Assembly (NCBI RefSeq): GCF_001307275.1
Contig: NZ_CP012831.1
Location: 6,068,501-6,132,500, forward strand
Reading direction: 5' to 3'
DNA from: Pseudomonas fluorescens
GTDB taxonomy: Bacteria > Pseudomonadota > Gammaproteobacteria > Pseudomonadales > Pseudomonadaceae
DNA length: 64,000 nucleotides
The translations under genes and the position numbers were made by a program. The notes under the pieces are model-generated. The model was given only the letters and a program-made list of their open reading frames with translations, did not search any database and had not been told where the DNA came from. This document shows, one piece after another, positions 1 through 8,526 of the stretch; position 1 is the stretch's first letter, and every line of letters begins with the position of its first letter.

Positions 1-454
1 AGTCGGCAGCCTTGACGATGCGCTTGCCTTTTTTCGACTCGAGAACGATCTCGCCGCCCAGCGTCACCAGGCACAGCGGCAACTCGGCGCTGGGGTCGGC
101 GTGAGCCACCGAACCGCAGACCGTGCCGCGATTACGCGTCTGGAAGTGACCGATCCAGGGCATCGCCAGTGCCAATAAAGGCACCTCGTCCATCAGGGTC
201 GAACGCGCCAGCAACTGCGCCTGTCGTACCCCGGCGCCTACCGCCAGACAATCCTTGCGCAGTTCGATATAGGCCAGCTCAGCCACATGATTGATGTCGA
301 TCAGCAACTTGGGCTGAGCCAGGCGCATGTTCAGCACCGCCATCAGCGATTGGCCACCGGCGATGATGCGAGCCTCCTGACCGTACTCGGCGAGCAACTC
401 AACCACCTGACGACGGGTGTCAGCCCGAACGTAATCGAAAGCAGCCGGTTTCAT
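1..454 (-). CDS. Molybdenum hydroxylase FAD-binding (medium, CoxM-like) subunit, C-terminus cut by window edge
   Basis: The first 151 codons of the FAD-binding middle subunit of a xanthine oxidase/CO dehydrogenase family enzyme are present. I translated the reverse complement. It begins MKPAAFDYVRADT and contains the two FAD-loop signatures of the family, IIAGGQSLMAVLNMRL (about residues 30-45) and RNRGTVCGSVAHADPSAELP (about 107-126). The ATG (452-454) overlaps the TGA of the large subunit as ATGA, so the two are translationally coupled. The order is large then medium, and the 2Fe-2S small subunit probably lies beyond the left edge. The subunit passes electrons from the molybdenum and iron-sulfur centres to FAD. 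The family is clear; the substrate is unknown. Confidence 0.9.
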   Translation of the reverse strand, partial: MKPAAFDYVRADTRRQVVELLAEYGQEARIIAGGQSLMAVLNMRLAQPKLLIDINHVAELAYIELRKDCLAVGAGVRQAQLLARSTLMDEVPLLALAMPWIGHFQTRNRGTVCGSVAHADPSAELPLCLVTLGGEIVLESKKGKRIVKAAD

Positions 455-3450
455 TGCGCACCTCCCTTGCCAAACATTGCGCCAAGCGAGGCCCGCAATC
501 GCGCCCACCAGCTGGTGGAGATGGCTTGGCCGCTGACCCGTTGCGACAGGCGAGTAAAGATTTGTCCGATGATCACTTTCGAGGCCCCTTGCAACATTCG
601 GCCGCCGACCGCGGCGACTTTGCCGCTGACCGCCACCTGGTATTGGTATTCCAGACGTGTGTGGCCATTTTCCAGTTCGACGAAACGCACCTTGGCCTGG
701 CCCTGGGCCGAGCCCATGGAGCTGCTGCCGGAACCGGACAGACGCAATGAATGCGGCGGGTCCAGATCACTCAGGGCAACCTTGGCCTCGAAGCGCGCAC
801 GGATCATGCCGACGCCGACGGTGACGTCTGCGCGGTAACGGTTTTCGCCTTCAAGCACGAGGTCGTGGCAACCGGGAATGATCGCTGCCAGCGTCTGCGG
901 GTCGAGCAAGGTATCGAACACCTGTTGCGGCGAGGCAGGAATCACCACCGAGTCGTTGGCCCGCAGTGCCGGTCCACCGGCAGGTGCTGCGTCCAGGTCT
1001 TCATCGGGCTCCATACCGGCGGGCCGTGGCGGCTCGTCGATCCCGATCAGCGTGCGTACTTTCGATGGTGTCAGCGGCAGACGGATGTCCGAGCGACCGA
1101 GGGCGTCGGCCACCGCGTTGGCGATGCACACCGGCGTGCTCATATTGTTGCCCTCGCCCACACCCTTGGCGCCCAGCGGGGTGAATGGCGATGGCGTTTC
1201 CATGTGCAGGATCACCGGTTCGATCGCTTCCGGTGCGGTGGGCACCAGATAATCGGCGAAGGTCCCGGAAAGAAAGCTGCCGTCCTCGCCATAGGCAAAC
1301 TCTTCCATCAGCGCCGCGCCGAGTCCTTGGGTGAAGCCACCACGAATCTGGCCATCGACCAGCGCCGGATTGAGCAGGCGGCCGGCGTCATGGCAGGTGA
1401 CGTAGCGATCGATGTGGATCTCGCCGGTCATGCGGTCGATTTCCAGACCACAGATGTCGAAGACAAAGCCGTAGCACAGCGAGCTGTTGACCTGATCCTG
1501 GTCGTCCGGGGCCACCAATTGCGGCGGGCTCCAGAACGCGGTTTCGCGCAGACCGCCACTTTCACCTTCCGGCAGCAGGCCCGGCGACCAGTGGGTCGCA
1601 CCGGCTATCCGATGGAATGGCGCGACCGCCCCGCCATTGACCACAAAAATCTTGCCGCCCGCGAAACGAATATCTTCGGGGCTGGCCTGCAATTGCTCGG
1701 CGGCAATCGCGGCGAGGCGATCGCGGATCTTCAGCGCCGCCTTGTAGACGGCACCGGCCACAGCGCCGGCGAAGCGGCTGGAATAGTTGCCCGAGGCAAT
1801 CGACCAAGCGTCCTTCTGGGTATCCAGCTCGACGTTGACCACGATGGATTCCAGCGCAACCCCAAGCACTTCGGCGACGACCTGAGCGACGGTGGTTTGA
1901 TGGCCCTGCCCTTGGGGTGCCGAGGACACGTGCACACTGACGTCACCCAATGGGCCGACGTTGATGGTGGCGGTGGCGACAGCGCCGTTTTTCGGACCGG
2001 CCTTGCGCCGCTCTTCGGGTGTCATCGCGGTGGTGATGTATCCCATGTTGGAAATCGAAGGCTCGATGACGGCGGCATAACCGATGCCGTAGATCCGGCC
2101 TTCGGCACGCGCCTGATCACGACGTTTGAGCAACTCGTCGAGTCCACCGTCAGCCGCCGCCAAGGCAATGCCTGCCTGGTAATTGCCGGAATCGAGCAAC
2201 GCACCGGCGGCCGCGCGATAAGGGAAGGCATCGGCCGGCACCAGGTTGCGGCGGATCACGTCCAACGGATCAAGCTTCAACTGCACGGCGATGTGTTGCA
2301 TCAGACGCTCAAGGGCGAAATACACCTGTGGGCCACCAAAACCACGGTTCAGGCCGGAAGGGGTTTTGTTGGTCAGCACCACTCGGTTGCGCACTTGCAA
2401 ATTGCGGATCGCGTAGGCGCCCGTCAGGTTGCCGTGCATCCGGTAGAAAGTCGCCGGTTCAGGCGCTCTCAGGTAGGCACCACAATCGTCGATCTGGTCA
2501 TATCGCAAAGCGGTGATGCGGCCATCCGCTTCTACCGCCGCTTCAATTTCGGTCACCCGATTGGTCGCCGAAGAAGCCCCCTGAAGATGTTCCAGACGGT
2601 CCTCGACCCACTTCACCGGTGCACCGACCTTGCGTGACGCCAGGCCCATCATCACCACGTAAGGGAAAACCCCTTGCTTGATGCCAAAGCTGCCGCCGGA
2701 ATCTTTCGGTGTGCGCAAACGCAGGCGGTTGCCGGGCACATTCAGTGCCCTGGCCATGACCGTGTGCAACGCATAGGGGCCCTGGAAATTGGCCAGCACG
2801 TCATAAATGCCGGTGGCGCGCTCGTACTGAGCCAGCACCACGTAGCATTCAATGGGCGTGCAGGAACTGCGCGGAAACTTCACTTTGAGCGAGACCTTGT
2901 GCGGCGCCTGCTCGAAGGCCTGCTCCGGCTCGCCATAACGAAAGCGCCGTTCGTTGACCACGTTGCTGCCGACCGCTTCGTGCAGGATCGGCGCCTGTTC
3001 GGCGGTGGCCCGTTCGGGATCGATGATCGGTGGCAGCGGCTCGTATTCAACGCGCACACCTTCGATCGCGTCCTCGGCCAGATAGCGGCTCTCAGCGATC
3101 ACTACGGCCACCGGCTCTCCGACGTAACGTACCTTGTCAACGGCGACGCACCAGTGCTCCATCGGCTGCCGCACACCCACCGGGAACGGCAGCGCCCAGC
3201 GTTTGACGTCTTCGCCGACCAGCACGCCGTGCACGCCTTTCATCAGCAGCGCACTGGAAAAGTCCACCGAGGTGATCCGTGCATGAGCGTGGGGTGAACG
3301 GATGATCGCCGCGTGTAGCGTTCCCGGAGGGATCGCAGCGTCATCGGCATAACAGCCGAGGCCGCGCAACAATGCGGCGTCCTCGACACGGGTCTGACGG
3401 GCGCCGATGTGGCCGGTCTGGCTTTCGGTAGCAGGCTGGAAACTAGTCAT
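451..3450 (-). CDS. Molybdopterin-binding large subunit (CoxL-like) with C-terminal CoxG/SRPBCC domain
   Basis: This 999-residue protein has a molybdenum-hydroxylase catalytic part (about 1-815) followed by a CoxG-type SRPBCC domain (about 838-985, VVIPASPQQVFDTLLDP to GRMLQGASKVIIGQIF). The family's catalytic glutamate is in GAKGVGEGNN (about 775). The active-site loop reads NRGFGGPQ. It lacks the AYRCSFR cysteine loop of true form-I CO dehydrogenases, so CO oxidation is not supported and an aldehyde or N-heterocycle hydroxylase is more likely. CoxG is normally a separate membrane-anchoring or maturation protein, so its fusion here is notable. The ATG at 3450 is the first in frame, and the stop overlaps the FAD subunit start. 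Confidence 0.9.
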   Translation of the reverse strand: MTSFQPATESQTGHIGARQTRVEDAALLRGLGCYADDAAIPPGTLHAAIIRSPHAHARITSVDFSSALLMKGVHGVLVGEDVKRWALPFPVGVRQPMEHWCVAVDKVRYVGEPVAVVIAESRYLAEDAIEGVRVEYEPLPPIIDPERATAEQAPILHEAVGSNVVNERRFRYGEPEQAFEQAPHKVSLKVKFPRSSCTPIECYVVLAQYERATGIYDVLANFQGPYALHTVMARALNVPGNRLRLRTPKDSGGSFGIKQGVFPYVVMMGLASRKVGAPVKWVEDRLEHLQGASSATNRVTEIEAAVEADGRITALRYDQIDDCGAYLRAPEPATFYRMHGNLTGAYAIRNLQVRNRVVLTNKTPSGLNRGFGGPQVYFALERLMQHIAVQLKLDPLDVIRRNLVPADAFPYRAAAGALLDSGNYQAGIALAAADGGLDELLKRRDQARAEGRIYGIGYAAVIEPSISNMGYITTAMTPEERRKAGPKNGAVATATINVGPLGDVSVHVSSAPQGQGHQTTVAQVVAEVLGVALESIVVNVELDTQKDAWSIASGNYSSRFAGAVAGAVYKAALKIRDRLAAIAAEQLQASPEDIRFAGGKIFVVNGGAVAPFHRIAGATHWSPGLLPEGESGGLRETAFWSPPQLVAPDDQDQVNSSLCYGFVFDICGLEIDRMTGEIHIDRYVTCHDAGRLLNPALVDGQIRGGFTQGLGAALMEEFAYGEDGSFLSGTFADYLVPTAPEAIEPVILHMETPSPFTPLGAKGVGEGNNMSTPVCIANAVADALGRSDIRLPLTPSKVRTLIGIDEPPRPAGMEPDEDLDAAPAGGPALRANDSVVIPASPQQVFDTLLDPQTLAAIIPGCHDLVLEGENRYRADVTVGVGMIRARFEAKVALSDLDPPHSLRLSGSGSSSMGSAQGQAKVRFVELENGHTRLEYQYQVAVSGKVAAVGGRMLQGASKVIIGQIFTRLSQRVSGQAISTSWWARLRASLGAMFGKGGAQ

Positions 3451-3557
3451 TTTTTTCGCGGCTCTTGTTGTTGTGCAGCGCGATAGCGTTAGAGCCGAGT
3501 GTGTGAGAAAGGCGCAGGGAGCGCCTTGCCTGGGGAGAGGGAGTTCTGCGCTGGGGT

Positions 3558-3601
3558 CTGAAAATTTGCCTTAGCGTCTGATTTTCAGGTCTGGGTCCAG
3601 A
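3558..3601 (-). promoter_or_regulatory. Cluster of inverted repeats upstream of the molybdenum hydroxylase operon
   Basis: Between the EAL-protein stop and the large-subunit start there is CTGAAAAT (3558-3565), a 15-base spacer, then ATTTTCAG (3581-3588). Inside it lies the palindrome CTGATTTTCAG (3578-3588), and next to it TCTGGGTCCAGA (3590-3601). The cluster sits about 110-150 bp upstream of the start codon, as expected for an activator or repressor site. No convincing -35/-10 pair was seen. Function is inferred. Confidence 0.35.
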
Positions 3602-3613
3602 CAGAATTGGCGG

Positions 3614-5824
3614 TCAGGGATGGGACGCGGGATGGCTCAGGAAAGCTTCGATGTCTGCGTAGGGCATTGGTTTGGCAAAGTAATACCCCTGAAAAACATC
3701 GCAGCGACTGCCCTTCAGGAAATCCACCTGAGACGCCGTTTCCACGCCTTCGGCGACCACCGTCAGGCTGAGGTGATGGGCCATGGAAATAATGCCTTGG
3801 GTGATCGCAGCATCGTGATGGTCGGTGGCGATTTCCTGGATGAACGAGCGGTCAATCTTGATCTTGTCGATGGGCAAACGCTTGAGGTAGCTGAGGCTGG
3901 AAAAACCGGTGCCGAAATCATCGAGCGCAATGCACACCCCCAACGCCTTGAGCCGGTGCAACGTGTCGATCGCCTGTTCAGCGTTATGCAACAGAAGCGA
4001 CTCGGTGATCTCCAACTCCAGTTGCTCACCACAGAGTCCGTGTTTCTCCAGGGTGGCTTGTACATACTGGACGAAATGGCCACGCTGAAAATGCATCGGC
4101 GAAATATTCACCGCCATCGAGATGCCGGTGATGCCCTGCTCGCCTAGCTGGCGCAACTGCGCGCAGGCCGTATCGAGTACCCAAAGGCTCAGCGGAATGA
4201 TCTGACCACTGTCCTCTGCCACCGGCACAAACACCGCGGGTGAGATAAATCCTTTTTCCGGATGCTCCCAACGCAGCAACGCTTCGATCCCGACCACCCG
4301 ACCCGTGCGCGCGTCTATCTGCGGTTGATAATGCAGCTGTAACGACTGAGTTTCGATAGCCTTTTGCAGGTCATTGCGCAGACTCGCGTGCTCGCAAACG
4401 CGCTGATAAAGATCGCTGGTGTACCACTGAAAGTTGTTGCGCCCTTGCTGCTTGGCTTTGTACATGGCCATGTCAGCCTGCTGGATCAGTTGCATCGGCT
4501 GCTCGATATGACCATCGCTCAGGGTGATGCCGATACTTGCACTCACGTGCAGGTCAATGCCCTGAATGCAGTAGGGTCTGGCAATGCTGGCCATCAAGCG
4601 CTCGACCACCGGTACGACGTCCTCATCACGAAGCAGGTCCGGCAGCAGCACGATAAATTCGTCACCGCCCATGCGCACGATGGTATCGCCGGGACGAACC
4701 TGCCGGGGCATACGCTGCGCCACCTCAATCAGCACCTGATCGCCGAAGTAGTGTCCGATCGAATCGTTGATGGATTTGAATCCATCCAGATCAATGCACA
4801 TCACCGCCAGACGACGCTTACGCCGACGACTGATGTGACAATCCAGAACAAGCCGGTCTTCAAGCGAAACACGGTTAAGCAAACCGGTCAGGCGGTCATG
4901 GCTGGCGTTGAAACTCAATTGGCGCTCGAAATGCTTTTGCTCGCTGATGTCCCGGGCAATGCCAAATACCCCGACGATTTCTCCGTTGACCATGATCGGC
5001 AGGTTAGAGATGTCCATGGTCAGCAGTTTTTGACTCTCGTCGAGAACCCGCGCCTCGAAACGCTGAGGTTCTCCGGCGCGGGCTGCGGAAAAATGCTGAC
5101 TGACCCGTTCCAAGTCTTCTTCGAGTACCAGATGGGAGAAGTGATGACCAATGAAATCGCTCGCGGTGTGCGGTTTCAGCTTCAGGCCCGCCGGATTCAC
5201 ACTCTGGATGTTGCCGGCCAGATCGAGGGCGAATACCGGGTTGGGGTTGTAGGTGAACAAAGAACGAAAACGTTGTTCGCTTTCCTCCAGACGTTGGCCG
5301 TCACGCTCATGACGGATCGCAATGACTGCCAGCTGGGCCGCGCAGGCCAGTCGTTGAATCTGCGCCTCATCCGGCGCATTCGTGCGGTTCTGGTACAGGG
5401 CAAATGTACCCAACACGCCTCCCAGATGGGAGAGCAAAGGCACCGACCAGCAGGAACGCAGGTTATGCCCCAGCGCCAGGCCGCGAAAACGCTCCCAGTT
5501 TGGATCTCGGGCGATGTCTTCGGTCACCACAAGCTCGCGCCGGAACGCTGCGATGCCGCAGGTTCCTTCGTGTGGACCAATGGCCATTCCATGAATCGCG
5601 TCACTGTATTCGACCGGCAGGCTGGGCGCCGCGCCGCTCAGCAAGCGTTTGCCCTCGGCATCAGTGAGCAGGATAGAGCAGAAGGTTTCGGGGGCCTGTG
5701 CGTCGTGCATCTGACAGATGGCGCAGAGTATGTCGCCCAGATGATGGTCGGTCGCGATCATGCCGAGAATGTCACGTTGCGACTCGGGGAAGGTCTTGCT
5801 GTGAAAGCTCGGACGAGTATTCAT
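3614..5824 (-). CDS. GAF-PAS-GGDEF-EAL cyclic-di-GMP signalling protein
   Basis: This 736-residue protein has a GAF-like sensor (about 25-175), a PAS domain (about 183-300, starting EESEQRFRSLF), a GGDEF domain (about 310-470, intact MGGDEFIVLL) and an EAL domain (about 490-730, intact GIEALLRWEHP, VNISPMHFQ, LDDFGTGFSSLSYLKRLP, VVAEGVET). Both signatures are intact, so it could make and degrade c-di-GMP; in many such fusions one domain dominates. No transmembrane segment or signal peptide is evident, so it is cytoplasmic. The ATG at 5824 has AGGA seven bases upstream. It is the only gene between the Mo-hydroxylase operon and the Fic/HAD pair and seems to be its own unit. Confidence 0.93.
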   Translation of the reverse strand: MNTRPSFHSKTFPESQRDILGMIATDHHLGDILCAICQMHDAQAPETFCSILLTDAEGKRLLSGAAPSLPVEYSDAIHGMAIGPHEGTCGIAAFRRELVVTEDIARDPNWERFRGLALGHNLRSCWSVPLLSHLGGVLGTFALYQNRTNAPDEAQIQRLACAAQLAVIAIRHERDGQRLEESEQRFRSLFTYNPNPVFALDLAGNIQSVNPAGLKLKPHTASDFIGHHFSHLVLEEDLERVSQHFSAARAGEPQRFEARVLDESQKLLTMDISNLPIMVNGEIVGVFGIARDISEQKHFERQLSFNASHDRLTGLLNRVSLEDRLVLDCHISRRRKRRLAVMCIDLDGFKSINDSIGHYFGDQVLIEVAQRMPRQVRPGDTIVRMGGDEFIVLLPDLLRDEDVVPVVERLMASIARPYCIQGIDLHVSASIGITLSDGHIEQPMQLIQQADMAMYKAKQQGRNNFQWYTSDLYQRVCEHASLRNDLQKAIETQSLQLHYQPQIDARTGRVVGIEALLRWEHPEKGFISPAVFVPVAEDSGQIIPLSLWVLDTACAQLRQLGEQGITGISMAVNISPMHFQRGHFVQYVQATLEKHGLCGEQLELEITESLLLHNAEQAIDTLHRLKALGVCIALDDFGTGFSSLSYLKRLPIDKIKIDRSFIQEIATDHHDAAITQGIISMAHHLSLTVVAEGVETASQVDFLKGSRCDVFQGYYFAKPMPYADIEAFLSHPASHP

Positions 5825-5832
5825 GGTGGTTC

Positions 5833-5863
5833 CTGAAGACTCTCGAGGTCGTCCGGTCTTCAG
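5833..5863 (-). promoter_or_regulatory. 5'-UTR inverted repeat touching the ribosome binding site of the GGDEF-EAL gene
   Basis: CTGAAGAC (5833-5840) and GTCTTCAG (5856-5863) form an 8-bp perfect inverted repeat with a 15-base spacer. It ends nine bases before the start codon at 5824. Read on the transcript, the start-proximal arm ends in CAG and runs directly into the GGA of the AGGA ribosome binding site, so folding would partly occlude initiation. A DNA operator is the alternative. Confidence 0.35.
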
Positions 5864-6270
5864 AGAGCCAGAAATAGTGGCGGCCGATCACTGTCCACTA
5901 GTGCTTCGGACGCGCACTCTATAGAGCGCCAGCTAACTAATAAAAGGCTCAGATCCAACATAAAAAACAGTATCAGATTGCCGCGGTTTGGCTGGAATGG
6001 TCGGGGTGCTTGGCCGTTTTGATGTTCTGCTGGCCCGGACAGTCCGGAAGCTGCAGCCCGGTTTCCATGAACTTGGACCGATGAACATTTCCACGCCAAT
6101 AGCCTTCGGACCTGCCGCAAAACATAGTAACGGCCTGCCTATGAACATCTGACATGGCCCACTTGTTAAACGATGTGTTTATAAAGCCGACCAGCCTCTG
6201 CAGATGACGATCAAATCCGAAAGTTTCTGGCTCGGTCCAACATTCCATGGAGCCAGGTCCGCATCACCCG
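5864..6270. other. Non-coding stretch between HAD gene end and GGDEF-EAL promoter side
   Basis: About 400 bp without a credible gene. I see the palindrome CTCTATAGAG (5917-5926) flanked by GCGC and CGC, which could hold a -10 element for the minus-strand GGDEF-EAL gene. Local AT content rises between about 5930 and 5970 (TAACTAATAAAAGG). Short minus-strand reading frames here have no recognisable product or ribosome binding site. Confidence 0.4.
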
Positions 6271-6897
6271 CTAAACACTCGGCACCCGGCGTAACGAAGC
6301 ACGCTGGACAGGCATCTGCTGCCAAGCCAGCTGCGCCTGAACAATGGCGACCGCCTCCAGCACTTTATGCGCCCAGCCGTCATCTTCCGGATGCACCACG
6401 ACCACGCGAAAGCCATGGTCATCACCTTCAATCTGCACGCCTTCGGAATCATCGACGTGCAAATCGATATCGAACGCCGGCGGATATTTCGAGGGTGCAT
6501 TCGACAGCCCATGGTCCGTTAGCGCCTGATTGTGTAGCACGCTGTTGACCACGCCGTCGACGCGGATGCCGTAGAGCAACAGCCAACGCCGGATGTAGGA
6601 CGGCGTGCGACCGGATGACGTATAGACCCAGATGCTGCAATCCTGGCGGCGCAGTTCTCGGATCAGGGCACGCGTTCCCTTGCGCAATGGCTCACCCAGC
6701 CAGCGATGAACACAGGCCGGCAATCGGCTTTGTTCGACTTCGCAGTGGTGGAGTTGGCAGGCGAGCGTGTCATCGATATCAAACGAAATGCGTATGCGCT
6801 GCCGCCTGGACATCTGCATCGGGATGGCCCAGCGGATGGCCTGCCCTGCCCGGCTGCCGAGGGTTTTGCATTTGGCGAACGCTGAATTCCCGCGCAT
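6271..6897 (-). CDS. HAD-superfamily phosphatase-like protein paired with the Fic-like gene
   Basis: About 208 residues. HAD motif I is ISFDIDDTLAC (around residue 35), motif II VYTSSGR (about 90) and motif IV DIDLHVDDSEG (about 150), so it is a plausible Mg-dependent phosphohydrolase. The ATG at 6895-6897 shares its A with the TGA of the upstream gene (TGATG). A TTG at 6900 or the internal Met before SRRQRIRISF are alternative starts. The overlap suggests co-translation with the Fic-like protein, for example to reverse or complete a nucleotide or phosphate modification; that pairing function is inference. Confidence 0.8.
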   Translation of the reverse strand: MRGNSAFAKCKTLGSRAGQAIRWAIPMQMSRRQRIRISFDIDDTLACQLHHCEVEQSRLPACVHRWLGEPLRKGTRALIRELRRQDCSIWVYTSSGRTPSYIRRWLLLYGIRVDGVVNSVLHNQALTDHGLSNAPSKYPPAFDIDLHVDDSEGVQIEGDDHGFRVVVVHPEDDGWAHKVLEAVAIVQAQLAWQQMPVQRASLRRVPSV

Positions 6898-7595
6898 CAA
6901 TGACCACCCTGAGAGATGGGCAAAGGCTTGCCTTTGAGAAAGAACTTCATCGGGTCAGGCGCTTGTTCTTCCAGGAAGGCTGCGTATTTTTTCTTGATCT
7001 TGGGCAGTTCGTACAACGCCTTGACTCCATGTTTGGCAGAGTTGCGTATGACCGATGACGGGTTGAAGTAGCCTTTGGCGTTTTCCAGTGTCAACACGAA
7101 AGGCGGTAAGCCCGCGCGCATGAGCAGGTAGCTGACGATGAGCGACCCACTGCGGTTATTCCCTTCAATGAACAACTGCGGCTTGCTGAGAATGCGCACA
7201 TAGACACCAGCCGCCCGCTTCCAGACGGATTCGCTGCGATACGCGCAATACCAATTGAACAAGTCCTTGATGCCTCCCTCAACGTTGTTGAAGAAATGCG
7301 CCTCGGTCGCGGCCAGGTGCTGGGCGTATTCCAGGCGGCGCGTCGGGTCTCGGCCACAAAGCACCGTGGCGTTGATCTCGAGCATCAGGTTCAGGTGCTG
7401 AAGGTCAAAAAGATCAACGCCGCGGGCGACATAGTCGTCAATCAATGCGTAACCTTCAAGCACGTTTTGCAGCACTTCGTCAGTCAAGGGATCGCGTGGC
7501 TCCGTGAAGTGCCGGCTGAGCTCGGCGAAGCGGTGTTGCACTTCGCGCAGTGCATGTTCAATCGCAGGCAAATCAAGGCGATGCGTAGCAGGCAT
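6897..7595 (-). CDS. Fic-like protein with degenerate catalytic motif
   Basis: A 232-residue, mostly helical protein. The core reads KPQLFIEGNNRSGS (about residues 137-150) where active Fic enzymes have HPFxDGNGRxxR. The catalytic His is Gln, the second Gly is Asn and the terminal Arg is Ser, while the phosphate-binding GN and first R remain. Adenylylation is therefore doubtful; the protein may be a pseudo-enzyme or use another chemistry. The N-terminal segment VLEGYALIDDYV resembles the region before the Fic fold in family members. The ATG at 7593-7595 is preceded by CCAAGGAGCACCA, with GGAG well placed. It overlaps the HAD gene by one base. Confidence 0.78.
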   Translation of the reverse strand: MPATHRLDLPAIEHALREVQHRFAELSRHFTEPRDPLTDEVLQNVLEGYALIDDYVARGVDLFDLQHLNLMLEINATVLCGRDPTRRLEYAQHLAATEAHFFNNVEGGIKDLFNWYCAYRSESVWKRAAGVYVRILSKPQLFIEGNNRSGSLIVSYLLMRAGLPPFVLTLENAKGYFNPSSVIRNSAKHGVKALYELPKIKKKYAAFLEEQAPDPMKFFLKGKPLPISQGGH

Positions 7596-7689
7596 TGGTG
7601 CTCCTTGGAAACGCTTGGTAAATGTCTACCGGATGCCCGCCAAATCCATTTGGCTTCTGCAGGTATGCGGCCTTGACCGGATGGGTGAC

Positions 7690-8508
7690 TTAGCTGAACT
7701 TGCCGCTGATGTAGTCGCCGGTCATCTGTTCACGTGGGTTGTCGAAAATCTGCGTTGTTGGACCCATTTCAACCAGATAGCCGGTGCGCGTGCCCTGGGA
7801 AATATCCACCGAGAAGAACGCCGTCGTATCAGCGACGCGGATGGCTTGCTGCATGTTGTGGGTGACCAGCGCGATGGTGTAATCCTTCTTCAGCTCGACC
7901 ATCAGTTCCTCGACTCGCCGGGTAGCGATCGGGTCGAGTGCCGAACACGGCTCATCCAGCAGCAGGACTTCCGGCTCGGTGGCGATGGCGCGGGCGATGC
8001 ACAGGCGTTGTTGCTGGCCGCCGGAGAGCGACAGGCCGCTGACCTTGAGCTTGTCCTTGACTTCATCCCACAGGGCGGCGCCTTGCAGCGCATGCTTGAC
8101 CCGATCGCCTATATCGCCTTTGTAGCGATTGAGGCGCAGACCAAACGCGACGTTGTCGAAGATGCTCATCGAGAACGGGTTCGGCTGTTGGAACACCATG
8201 CCGATGTAACGGCGCACGACCACCGGATCAACGCCCTTGCCATAGACATCTTGCCCAAGGAAGTGCACGTGGCCTTCGAAACGGAAACCTTTCACAAGAT
8301 CGTTCATCCGGTTAAGGCTGCGCAGCACGGTACTCTTGCCGCAGCCGGATGGCCCGATGAAACCGGTGATCTTGTTTTTTTCGATCGGCACATGGCTGTC
8401 ACGTACCGCCATGAAGTTGCCGTAGAAAATCTTGTCCAGTTTGCAGTCCATGACTACAGGTGCCTGGGTGACAAACGGAGCGGCTATTTGCGCAGTGGAT
8501 ACGTTCAA
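7690..8508 (-). CDS. pstB: Phosphate ABC transporter ATP-binding protein PstB
   Basis: A 272-residue ABC ATPase with Walker A GPSGCGKST (about 52), the PstB-typical Q-loop region MVFQQPNPFSMSI, signature LSGGQQQR (about 163), Walker B LLLDEPCSALDP and the H-loop VTHNM. It energises high-affinity phosphate import through PstCA. The start appears to be TTG at 8508 with GGGAG nine bases upstream; the next ATG (codon 20) would remove family-variable N-terminal residues only. It is the last gene of the pst operon. No phoU follows: the next gene is the Fic-like gene after a 94-bp gap containing the small inverted repeat GCCAAA-TCCA-TTTGGC (7639-7654). Confidence 0.95.
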   Translation of the reverse strand: MNVSTAQIAAPFVTQAPVVMDCKLDKIFYGNFMAVRDSHVPIEKNKITGFIGPSGCGKSTVLRSLNRMNDLVKGFRFEGHVHFLGQDVYGKGVDPVVVRRYIGMVFQQPNPFSMSIFDNVAFGLRLNRYKGDIGDRVKHALQGAALWDEVKDKLKVSGLSLSGGQQQRLCIARAIATEPEVLLLDEPCSALDPIATRRVEELMVELKKDYTIALVTHNMQQAIRVADTTAFFSVDISQGTRTGYLVEMGPTTQIFDNPREQMTGDYISGKFS

Positions 8509-8526
8509 GATCAGATGCTCCCGTTC

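Noticed and set aside
751..2637. 628-codon open frame on the plus strand opposite the Mo-hydroxylase large subunit
   Set aside because: It is a frame shadow of high-GC coding sequence: no domain, arginine/histidine-rich and fully inside a well-supported opposite gene.
1..3450. Annotation as aerobic CO dehydrogenase
   Set aside because: The AYRCSFR active-site cysteine loop is absent (NRGFGGPQ instead), so only the broader molybdenum hydroxylase family is claimed.
3451..3557. Sigma-54 promoter upstream of the Mo-hydroxylase operon
   Set aside because: GG and GC elements are present on the minus strand but the spacing does not match -24/-12.
4364..5836. 490-codon plus-strand frame opposite the GGDEF-EAL gene
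   Set aside because: It contradicts intact GGDEF and EAL motifs on the minus strand.
6897..7595. Fic-HAD pair as a classical toxin-antitoxin module
   Set aside because: The Fic motif lacks the catalytic His, and HAD proteins are not known FicT antitoxins, so I describe only the coupling.
7596..7689. phoU after pstB
   Set aside because: The 94-bp gap contains no coding capacity and the next gene is Fic-like.
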